Below, in pieces: positions 14,185 to 19,052 of a stretch of 19,052 nucleotides of DNA. The notes below the pieces were generated by a model. It was given only the letters and a program-made list of their open reading frames with translations, had not been told where the DNA came from and searched no databases. The stretch's first letter is position 1. Each line of letters starts with the position of its first letter. Origin of the DNA: an uncultured Clostridia bacterium (lineage in GTDB: Bacteria; Bacillota; Clostridia; Christensenellales; Borkfalkiaceae). Made by a program: the position numbers and the translations under genes. Location: NCBI GenBank assembly GCA_947174175.1, contig CAMWHW010000002.1, positions 1-19,052 of the forward strand, read 5' to 3'.

Positions 14185-15299
14185 TGGCAAATCTGCTCGT
14201 GTCGGGCGTCGGCGGTATAATACTGTCGGTACTGCTTGCAATCTTAATCCTGCTGTTCATGATATGCGTGCACGAATTCGGGCACTTCATTTCGGGCAGA
14301 ATACTTGGGTTTAAGATTAACGAGTTCGCAATTGGTTTCGGACCTGCGCTGTTCAAGCGCAAGGGCAAAAAGCGCGGAACGGTTTTCTCGGTCCGCGCCT
14401 TTCCTTTGGGCGGCTTTTGCGCGTTCGAGGGCGAGGACGGCGAGCAAGCCGACCCGAACGCTTTCAACAACAAAAAGCCGTGGCAGCGCATTATCGTGCT
14501 TATAAGCGGCGCGCTTATGAACTATCTGGTTGCGCTCCTTCTGGTCATAGTCGGGTTTTTCGCCTACGGTCAGCCGTGCTATAAAATGGGCGCAATGCTT
14601 CCCCACGAGCAGTACACCGCGCAGTATTCGCTTATGGAAGGCGACGTCATTTTAGGCGTGGAGGGCAGGAACGCTTACTTTGCAACCGACCTAATTTTTG
14701 CCTTGAAGGGTAAGACCGAGGGGGAGAGCGTGAACGTGGACGTGCTGCGCGGCGGCGAAAAGCAGCGCGTGGAAGTCAAGCTGCGCACGGACTGCAACTT
14801 TAAAAACTCGTCCGAAATAAGCAAGCTGTGGCGCGCGCTCGGCTCGGACACCTACGAGGCGGAGGACGGCAATTTATATTGGTGCGTCACCGCGCAAAAC
14901 TGCCGTTTTTCCTTCTTTGAAACGATTGGACGGTCGTTCGCCTATTCGTTCAAGACGGCGGGCACTATCTTTAAAGTGCTGGGCGAACTTTTAACGGGCA
15001 ACCTTGGCATAAGCGCAATGGGCGGACCGGTAACCACCATAAGGCAGACGGGCGCAATAGCCGTGCAGGGCTTTCAAAGCTTTTTGCAGGTTGCGGCGTA
15101 TATAGGCGTCAACCTGGCAGTTTTCAATCTGTTGCCCATTCCCGCGCTGGACGGCAGCAAGGTGGTTTTCTGTATTATAGAGTGGATATTCCGAAAACCC
15201 GTGCCGCGCAAGGTGGAGGCGGTTATTCACGCCGTCGGCTTCGCGCTGATTTTACTGTTTGCGGTGGTAGTTGACATATTGCAATTCGCTCGATGTTAA
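14184..15299 (+). CDS. rseP: RIP zinc metalloprotease RseP (site-2 protease family)
   Basis: Site-2 proteases cut membrane-embedded substrates such as anti-sigma factors and signal-peptide remnants. The 371-residue protein has the zinc motif HEFGH at 30-34 in the first membrane segment, the FAIGFGPALF strand after it, a PDZ domain at about 145-205 (EGDVILGVEGRNAYF), and the third zinc ligand in NLLPIPALDGSK (D323), followed by a last hydrophobic segment. The ATG overlaps the dxr stop as TAATG, so it is translationally coupled. In many Clostridia ispG, and sometimes polC or proS, follow; here a terminator and a convergent gene come next. Confidence 0.96.
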   Translation: MANLLVSGVGGIILSVLLAILILLFMICVHEFGHFISGRILGFKINEFAIGFGPALFKRKGKKRGTVFSVRAFPLGGFCAFEGEDGEQADPNAFNNKKPWQRIIVLISGALMNYLVALLLVIVGFFAYGQPCYKMGAMLPHEQYTAQYSLMEGDVILGVEGRNAYFATDLIFALKGKTEGESVNVDVLRGGEKQRVEVKLRTDCNFKNSSEISKLWRALGSDTYEAEDGNLYWCVTAQNCRFSFFETIGRSFAYSFKTAGTIFKVLGELLTGNLGISAMGGPVTTIRQTGAIAVQGFQSFLQVAAYIGVNLAVFNLLPIPALDGSKVVFCIIEWIFRKPVPRKVEAVIHAVGFALILLFAVVVDILQFARC

Positions 15300-15302
15300 T
15301 AG

Positions 15303-15344
15303 AAAGCGCCCCGCGGCTGTCGCCGCGGGGCGCTTTGTTTTTTG
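15303..15344. terminator. Strong terminator between rseP and the convergent thiT
   Basis: AAAGCGCCCCGCGGC (15303-15317), loop TGTC, GCCGCGGGGCGCTTT (15322-15336) is a perfect 15-bp stem followed by GTTTTTTG. It can also serve thiT on the other strand, though the T tract is better for rseP. Confidence 0.95.
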
Positions 15345-15351
15345 TCTTGAA

Positions 15352-16119
15352 TTATTCGTCTTTGCCTGCGGGAATTTCTTCAACTTCCGCAGGCTGCGTT
15401 TCCGTACCTTCGGGCACGGGTTGAGCCGCTTTCTTTTGCTTAACGTCCATCATAGCAAGCAGCTTGTCAAGTGCCTTGGTCTTTGCCGTGGTAAACAGCA
15501 CGATAATGCAGATAACGCAGTCCGCGGGCAGATAAACGCACTGATAGATAAACGAGTACACGAACATATTGGGCGTGGGCAGGTCTACCCAAATTGCGTT
15601 TTCGGCAAAGTAGATAAAGCCCGAAAGAAGGTGGAAGATAAACCTTGCAACGTAAACGAGCACGGTGCCTATCGTAACCTTGGCGGTAAGCGAAAGCTTG
15701 CCGAACTTGGGTGCAAAGCCCATAAGTCCTATGCTTGCAAACGCCAGAACGTAGTCCAGTATAAAGGTGAGCGGCGTCAGAATGTAGGGACCCGAAATAA
15801 AGTTGAAAAGTCCCAGCATAATGCCCGCAAGCGTGCCTTTAACCGATCCGAACTTGTAGGAGTAAATAAGCAACGGCACGAAGCTTGCAAGGGTTATCGA
15901 CCCCCCGAACTGTACGGGCGACACCTTTAAAAAGGACAGCGCAAAGGACAGTGCAAGGCATATTCCGGCGTAGGCGATTTCGCGCGTGGAATACTTTTTG
16001 CCGAATATGCAAAGCAGCGTAAGCGCGATTGCAAGCGCCGCTATGCACCCTATCGACACCCAGGTTACTATGTCCGTCGTCTTTTCGGAAACGGCGGCAA
16101 GCAGTGAAAAGTGAAACAT
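15352..16119 (-). CDS. thiT: Thiamine ECF transporter S component ThiT (YuaJ family)
   Basis: ThiT is the thiamine-binding membrane subunit that works with the shared ECF energy-coupling module. In this 255-residue protein the ThiT core (about 44-212) has GGSITLASFVPLL, FISGPYILTPLTFILDYVLAF (Y112, D122), RFIFHLLSGFIYF (H163) and VYSFIYQC (Y188). These sit at the positions of L. lactis ThiT residues Y74, E84, H125 and Y146; Q193 replaces the usual Asn near N151. An extra N-terminal hydrophobic segment (about 17-39) and a polar, acidic 40-residue tail are added. GAGGAGG lies 4 bases upstream of the ATG. A TPP riboswitch precedes it, strongly supporting thiamine as substrate. The EcfA/EcfT genes are not in this window. 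Confidence 0.94.
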   Translation of the reverse strand: MFHFSLLAAVSEKTTDIVTWVSIGCIAALAIALTLLCIFGKKYSTREIAYAGICLALSFALSFLKVSPVQFGGSITLASFVPLLIYSYKFGSVKGTLAGIMLGLFNFISGPYILTPLTFILDYVLAFASIGLMGFAPKFGKLSLTAKVTIGTVLVYVARFIFHLLSGFIYFAENAIWVDLPTPNMFVYSFIYQCVYLPADCVICIIVLFTTAKTKALDKLLAMMDVKQKKAAQPVPEGTETQPAEVEEIPAGKDE

Positions 16120-16148
16120 AAAACCTCCTCAACCGCCGTAAATTTTAA

Positions 16149-16176
16149 GCACCCCGAACTGTTAAATTCGGGGTGC
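16149..16176 (-). terminator. Riboswitch expression-platform hairpin of thiT
   Basis: On the minus strand GCACCCCGAA (16176-16167), an 8-base loop and TTCGGGGTGC (16158-16149) form a perfect 10-bp stem between the TPP aptamer and the thiT Shine-Dalgarno. The following TTAAAATTT is only a modest T tract. The first arm could instead pair with the aptamer's own 5' GGGGTGC (16274-16268), giving an antiterminator. Confidence 0.75.
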
Positions 16177-16194
16177 AAAGAAAACACTTCTTTG

Positions 16195-16281
16195 GTACTA
16201 TCGCTCAACCATTACGTTGCCGATTCAAAGGGTATAATCTCAGCTGACGCGCGTAAAAATTTCGTCAGCACCCCCGACGGT
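16195..16281 (-). promoter_or_regulatory. TPP riboswitch (thi box) upstream of thiT
   Basis: Reading the minus strand: GGGGGTGC (16275-16268), a TGACG/CGTCA stem (P3), the invariant CTGAGA (16243-16238), ATACCC closing P2, TTTGAA, and then a P4/P5 arm with AATGG and CAAC/GTTG pairing and the AUC/GAU outer stem. Order and spacing match the THI-element consensus. The P4/P5 arm departs from the commonest sequence and I find no convincing P1, so this is a divergent aptamer. On binding thiamine diphosphate it should switch off thiT through the hairpin downstream. Confidence 0.88.
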
Positions 16282-16298
16282 TATTATATTGTGATAAA

Positions 16299-16327
16299 AT
16301 TATATTACCAAAAGTACGCAAAGTCAA
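16299..16327 (-). promoter_or_regulatory. Sigma-A promoter of thiT and its riboswitch
   Basis: On the minus strand TTGACT (16327-16322), a 17-bp spacer and TATAAT (16304-16299). The transcript would start near 16292, just ahead of the aptamer. Confidence 0.88.
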
Positions 16328-16356
16328 TTGAATTTTAACGGCAATTGTAATATAAT
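16328..16356 (+). promoter_or_regulatory. Sigma-A promoter of yfbR, abutting the thiT promoter
   Basis: TTGAAT (16328-16333), 17-bp spacer, TATAAT (16351-16356). Its -35 begins on the base next to the -35 of the divergent thiT promoter. The start near 16363 gives a leader of about 14 bases containing AGGAG (16365-16369). Confidence 0.88.
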
Positions 16357-16376
16357 GGGTGAACAGGAGAATTGAA

Positions 16377-16967
16377 ATGTACAACTTTTACGCGTTTATG
16401 GACAGAATGAAGTATATAAGAAGGTGGTCGCTCATGCGTTCGGTGCGCGACGAAAACATTATGGAGCACTCCCAGCAGGTGGCAATGCTTGCGCACGCGC
16501 TCGCCATAATCAACAATAAAATTTATAACGGCACCGTGGACGCGGAAAAGTGCGTTATGTACGCCGTCTATCACGAGTGCGCGGAAGTTCTGACGGGCGA
16601 TTTGCCCACCCCCATAAAATATTTCAACAAGTCCATTCAGGGCGCCTACAAGGGGTTGGAGGACGAGGCCTGCAACAAGCTGCTTACAATGCTGCCCCCC
16701 GAACTGGTGGGGGAAATCACCACCTACGTCAAGCCCGATACGGAGAGCGCCGAACATAAAATAGTAAAGGCGGCGGACAGACTTGCGGCGTATATCAAGT
16801 GCCTGGAAGAGCACCGCTGCGGCAACACAGAATTCGAAAAAGCCAAAAAGAGTATAGAGGCGGGCCTGCACGCGCGCAATATGCCCGAAGTCGAGTACTT
16901 TATGAAAAACTTTATAAAGAGCTTCTATTTAACTCTGGACGAACTGGAAGGCGGTATGACCGACTGA
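16377..16967 (+). CDS. yfbR: YfbR-like HD-superfamily 5'-deoxynucleotidase, with HE in place of HD
   Basis: YfbR hydrolyses dNMPs to deoxynucleosides in a metal-dependent manner. The 196-residue product follows E. coli YfbR closely along its length: RRWSLMRSVRDENIMEHSQQVAM (H31), YHECAEVLTGDLPTPIKYFN (66-83), ADRLAAYIKCLEE (D134) and a C-terminal EVEYFMKNFIKSFYLTLDEL. The HD dipeptide itself reads H66-E67 where E. coli has HD; the neighbouring E70 and D75 are kept. Asp-to-Glu is conservative but touches a metal ligand. ATG at 16377 is chosen for AGGAG 7 bases upstream; a GTG at 16359 lies at or before the expected transcript start. It is monocistronic and divergent from thiT. Confidence 0.93.
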   Translation: MYNFYAFMDRMKYIRRWSLMRSVRDENIMEHSQQVAMLAHALAIINNKIYNGTVDAEKCVMYAVYHECAEVLTGDLPTPIKYFNKSIQGAYKGLEDEACNKLLTMLPPELVGEITTYVKPDTESAEHKIVKAADRLAAYIKCLEEHRCGNTEFEKAKKSIEAGLHARNMPEVEYFMKNFIKSFYLTLDELEGGMTD

Positions 16968-16993
16968 AAGGGAAAGTAAGAGCAAAAAACAAA

Positions 16994-17017
16994 CCCCGTG
17001 CAATGCGTCGCACGGGG
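16994..17017. terminator. Bidirectional terminator: yfbR (+) and the orphan unit (-)
   Basis: CCCCGTGC (16994-17001), 8-base loop, GCACGGGG (17010-17017). On the minus strand it is followed by GTTTGTTTTTTG, a strong T tract; on the plus strand only by an AT-rich stretch. It is therefore primarily a minus-strand terminator. Confidence 0.88.
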
Positions 17018-17175
17018 ATAATTATTATATTAAGTTTTATTATCGGAATCACGTCCCGCGGTGCACAATGCTATTTGGGTTATGACCCATGCAACTTCGG
17101 CTTGCGCATACCGAAATCGCTCAATTTAAACCGCTTCGGATTTCAGATTCCACCTTTAAAATGGTACATCGGAGT

Positions 17176-17220
17176 TTACCTTACCTTATCTTCGTTAGCT
17201 TTGCAAAACAGTTTTTTCAT
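17176..17220 (-). CDS. Tiny ORF, 14 residues (MKKLFCKANEDKVR)
   Basis: AAAGGAG (17235-17229) lies 8 bases before the ATG at 17220, a ribosome site as good as those of real genes here. The ORF ends in TAA after 14 codons. It lies inside the orphan minus-strand unit, in the same frame as the 4-codon ORF upstream. It may be a leader peptide, a small protein or part of a decayed gene; no function can be assigned. Confidence 0.35.
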   Translation of the reverse strand: MKKLFCKANEDKVR

Positions 17221-17346
17221 AACTTTCACTCCTTTTGCAAGACTTTTTAAGTTTGGTATATATGGTCGGGCGGTCGCCGTAAGCTATCCGCTCGTGTGCA
17301 TTGAAACCTTATTTAATTTACGAAAGTCCTTGTCCGGCTTTCGCCG

Positions 17347-17361
17347 CTACTTCTCTTTCAT
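17347..17361 (-). CDS. Tiny ORF, 4 residues (MKEK)
   Basis: AAGGAG (17376-17371) lies 9 bases before an ATG followed by only three sense codons and TAG. It is the first ribosome site on the predicted orphan transcript, about 60 bases from its start. It may be a start-stop regulatory element or the truncated start of a decayed gene. Confidence 0.25.
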   Translation of the reverse strand: MKEK

Positions 17362-17430
17362 AATAGCTTACTCCTTAAATTAATGTTGCTAGCTAACATT
17401 TTTTGTAAGTTATTTTCTTTTTGTACTTCA

Positions 17431-17458
17431 AGTATAACACGGTTTTGCGCCTTGTCAA
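17431..17458 (-). promoter_or_regulatory. Strong promoter of the orphan minus-strand unit
   Basis: On the minus strand TTGACA (17458-17453), a 16-bp spacer and TGT-TATACT with the -10 at 17436-17431. The -35 is perfect, the -10 matches 5 of 6, with an extended TGn. It fires away from the antiporter gene. Confidence 0.85.
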
Positions 17459-17533
17459 TACTTTTTTTGAAAATTTTTTTTATGAAACTTTTTCCAAGGG
17501 TGCAAAACGCTAACCATTTCATTTTTTATTTGC

Positions 17534-17539
17534 TATAAT
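17534..17539 (+). promoter_or_regulatory. Extended -10 box of the antiporter gene
   Basis: TGC-TATAAT (-10 at 17534-17539) ends 6 bases before the ATG at 17546. The -35 position (TAACCA, 17511-17516) is poor, so recognition probably depends on the extended -10. No Shine-Dalgarno is present and a leaderless transcript is implied. Confidence 0.75.
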
Positions 17540-17545
17540 TTTGCT

Positions 17546-18889
17546 ATGTTTCATATCAATAACGGACTGGGTTTCGTTGCCGTTCTTGCAATAATATTAT
17601 TCTTTACAAAGTCGCTCGGGCTTATTTTCAGAAAGGCGGGATTGCCGCAGGTGCTGGGCTATATAATAGCGGGCATTATAATAGGTCCCGCGATATTCGG
17701 CGACTTCTGCGGAGTTACCCTTATCGGGTTCGAAGGCAAATCTTACAAGGCGCTTTTCGAGCTGGCGGTAGACGAGCAGGGGCACGGCTTCGGGCTTGAA
17801 ATTTTCTCCAAGATAGGCGTGCTGTTTTTAATGTTCTGCGCGGGGCTGGAAACCAACCTGAAAGATTTAAAGAACACCGGTCTTGCAAGCGCGCTGGTCG
17901 CGTGCGCGGGCGTTGCCGTTCCCATGCTTTTAGGTTTTTTGATTTCACTGCCGTTCGGCAACCTCGGTCTGGGCGTGCACAACCTTTACAGGTGCGTGTT
18001 CGTGGGCACCATTTTAACGGCGACGTCGGTTGCCATAACCGTTTCGGTGTTGAAGGAGCTGGGCAGGATAAACACCAAGCTCGGCACCACCATAGTTTCC
18101 GCGGCGATTATCGACGACGTTATAGGCATAGTATTGTTGTCCGTCGTTACGGGCTTTGCAAAGAGCGGAGAGGTGGAGGCGAAGAACGGCTTCGAAGCGT
18201 TTAAGGCAACCCCTTACGGCACTATTATTATGATAGTCGCGTTCTTCATTGTCGCAATTGCAATGGGCTGGGTTGTTTCCAAGGCGTTCAAATGGCTGGA
18301 TAAGCGCTGGCCCAATAAGTACAGACTTTCCATTTACTCGCTCGTCGTTGTGTTCGGTTACAGCTGGCTTGCCGAGGAGATTTTCGGCGTTGCGGACATA
18401 ACGGGCGCCTTCCTTGCGGGCATAATTCTTTCCACCGACCACCGCGCAAGCGTTTATATCGACAAGAACGTGGACGTGGAGGCTTCCACGCTGTTCGCGC
18501 CCGTGTTCTTTGCGAACATAGGCATAAGCTCAATTTCGTTTGCGGGTATGAACCCCGCAATATTGCTGTTTGCGTTCGTCGCCGTGATTGCGGGACTTGC
18601 GGGCAAAATTCTCGGTTGCGGCGCCGTGTGCAAGGCGTTCAAGTATTCCTGGCGCGAAAGCGCGATAGGCGGCGTTGGAATGATGGCGAGGGGCGAAGTC
18701 GCGCTTATCGTCACGCAGACGGTAACGGCTACGGCGCTTGGGGCAAACGCGCTGGGCGGCGAATTCATGGTCATGACGGTATTGCTGATTCTCGTTTCGT
18801 CCATACTTACGCCCATACTTTTGAAAGTGCTTTACAAGGGCGTCAAGGAACCCGAAAAGTTACATTTGCTTATCGACCCCGACGATTAA
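17546..18889 (+). CDS. CPA2-family cation/proton antiporter (KefB/NapA-like)
   Basis: This 447-residue membrane protein has about 12 hydrophobic segments of the Na/H exchanger fold: KAGLPQVLGYIIAGIIIGP near residue 30, LFLMFCAGLETNL, TATSVAITVSVLKELG (the unwound-helix region), the paired acids D190-D191 in SAAIIDDVIGI, GAFLAGIILS, FFANIGISS, and GGVGMMARGEVALIV near 380. The DD pair is typical of electrogenic CPA2 antiporters. There is no C-terminal TrkA-N or TrkA-C domain, so K+-specific Kef-like gating is unlikely; Na+/H+ or K+/H+ exchange cannot be told apart. The protein ends in a short hydrophilic tail. The gene is monocistronic. Confidence 0.92.
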   Translation: MFHINNGLGFVAVLAIILFFTKSLGLIFRKAGLPQVLGYIIAGIIIGPAIFGDFCGVTLIGFEGKSYKALFELAVDEQGHGFGLEIFSKIGVLFLMFCAGLETNLKDLKNTGLASALVACAGVAVPMLLGFLISLPFGNLGLGVHNLYRCVFVGTILTATSVAITVSVLKELGRINTKLGTTIVSAAIIDDVIGIVLLSVVTGFAKSGEVEAKNGFEAFKATPYGTIIMIVAFFIVAIAMGWVVSKAFKWLDKRWPNKYRLSIYSLVVVFGYSWLAEEIFGVADITGAFLAGIILSTDHRASVYIDKNVDVEASTLFAPVFFANIGISSISFAGMNPAILLFAFVAVIAGLAGKILGCGAVCKAFKYSWRESAIGGVGMMARGEVALIVTQTVTATALGANALGGEFMVMTVLLILVSSILTPILLKVLYKGVKEPEKLHLLIDPDD

Positions 18890-18904
18890 GCGGCGTGTCG
18901 CCGC
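18890..18904 (+). other. Small hairpin directly after the antiporter stop codon
   Basis: GCGGCG (18890-18895), loop TGT, CGCCGC (18899-18904). There is no T tract, so it is not a terminator alone; it may protect the mRNA 3' end or be incidental. Confidence 0.4.
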
Positions 18905-18956
18905 AGCCAAGTCCTTTAATTGCCTGCGCGATTACGGACAAATATCAGCAAAACTG

Positions 18957-18987
18957 AAAGCGCCGCGGCATTTGCCGCGGCGCTTTT
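18957..18987 (+). terminator. Intrinsic terminator after the antiporter gene
   Basis: AAAGCGCCGCGGCA (18957-18970) and TGCCGCGGCGCTTT (18973-18986) form a stem of about 13 bp with a loop of about 4 bases, followed by a short T/A run. Confidence 0.88.
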
Positions 18988-18993
18988 AAAAAA

Positions 18994-19052
18994 CTACTTG
19001 CTTAGACATTGCCGCGGAATGTCTGACAAAATAAACGAATGTTGACAAGTAG
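18994..19052. repeat. Nested inverted repeats at the right edge of the window
   Basis: CTACTTG (18994-19000) is the inverse complement of CAAGTAG (19046-19052), and inside it AGACATT (19004-19010) pairs with AATGTCT (19018-19024) around GCCGCGG. A TTGACA (19042-19047) near the edge may be the -35 of the next gene. The sequence is cut off, so function is unknown. Confidence 0.4.

Larger units (their letters stand above)
16984..17424 (-). ncRNA. Orphan minus-strand transcription unit, candidate structured RNA
   Basis: The 578-base space between yfbR and the antiporter holds no normal gene. On the minus strand it has a strong promoter (17458-17431) and an intrinsic terminator (17017 to about 16984), predicting an RNA of roughly 440 bases. 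It can form local hairpins: AATGTT/AACATT (17400-17382), CGGC-GAAA-GCCG with a GNRA tetraloop (near 17345-17333), TTCGG/CCGAA (near 17117-17096), and TGGGT/ACCCA (near 17089-17075). It carries two tiny ORFs with good ribosome sites. I do not recognise it as tmRNA, RNase P RNA, 6S, SRP RNA or a T-box. The plus strand shows no signal there. Confidence 0.55.

Noticed and set aside
15271..15930. Plus-strand frame (219 codons) opposite thiT
   Set aside because: It overlaps the rseP end and the terminator, has no ribosome site and reads as low-complexity antisense of a membrane protein.
16111..16338. Plus-strand frame (75 codons) across the thiT leader
   Set aside because: It covers the TPP riboswitch and its promoter on the other strand; no ribosome site.
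17119..17150. T-box-like AAAGGTGGAATC on the minus strand
   Set aside because: It only partly matches the conserved T-box sequence and no synthetase or amino-acid gene follows.
17041..17361. Stop-codon read-through or recoded gene in the minus-strand frame joining the tiny ORFs
   Set aside because: Six stop codons of all three types interrupt the frame and no other gene in the window shows recoding; kept only as a possible decayed gene.
16799..17383. Plus-strand open frame of 194 codons running from yfbR into the intergenic space
   Set aside because: It overlaps yfbR in another frame, has no ribosome site, has protein composition unlike a real gene, and runs against the strong minus-strand promoter and terminator.
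1..19052. tRNA, rRNA, CRISPR array, insertion sequence or prophage
   Set aside because: No tRNA-like or rRNA cores, regularly spaced repeats, transposase or integrase motifs were seen.

Overview
The window looks like chromosomal DNA of an uncultured Bacillota (Firmicutes), probably class Clostridia. The evidence is gene order (DUF1385-prmC-prfA; ruvX followed by a DUF1292/YrzB gene; rpsB-tsf-pyrH-frr-uppS-cdsA-dxr-rseP), sigma-A promoters close to consensus, AAGGAG-type ribosome sites, an ECF-type ThiT under a TPP riboswitch, and many GC-rich hairpin terminators. Gene order and protein character do not allow a genus call. I see no phage, insertion sequence, CRISPR array, tRNA or rRNA gene.

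Layout. 1-2938: a DUF1385 membrane domain fused to the release-factor methyltransferase PrmC (5' end cut by the window edge), then its substrate RF1 (prfA). 2950-3350: a short DtxR/MntR-type metalloregulator with its own perfect promoter and a palindrome over the -35 box. 3385-4314 (minus): an unrecognised protein with a possible NTF2-like C-terminus. 4395-5235: a two-gene unit, a tandem Myb/SANT-like coiled-coil protein and a small membrane-anchored protein. 5416-7385: a zinc-ribbon/tandem DUF898-like membrane protein, ruvX and a DUF1292 gene. 7463-7861: a small lipoprotein. 8090-9806: rpsB-tsf behind a structured leader. 9969-12954: pyrH-frr-uppS-cdsA. 13048-15299: dxr-rseP. 15352-16119 (minus): thiT with its TPP riboswitch, divergent from yfbR (16377-16967). 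16984-17424 (minus): an orphan transcription unit without a normal gene. 17546-18889: a CPA2 cation/proton antiporter.

How the genes work together. Most of the window is growth machinery: translation elongation, termination and recycling (rpsB, tsf, prmC, prfA, frr), nucleotide metabolism (pyrH, yfbR), isoprenoid, undecaprenyl and phospholipid precursors (dxr, uppS, cdsA), intramembrane proteolysis (rseP) and DNA processing (ruvX). Regulated transport and metal homeostasis sit between these blocks.

Most interesting points: (1) the minus-strand unit at 16984-17424, with a strong promoter, a strong terminator, local hairpins and two tiny ORFs with good Shine-Dalgarno sites but no recognisable product; (2) an rpsB leader that can present a CCG bulge like the S6:S18-binding motif normally found at rpsF; (3) several genes whose -10 box lies only 4-7 nt before the ATG with no Shine-Dalgarno, implying leaderless mRNAs; (4) a YfbR homologue whose HD pair reads HE; (5) a TPP riboswitch whose terminator arm copies the aptamer 5' strand.
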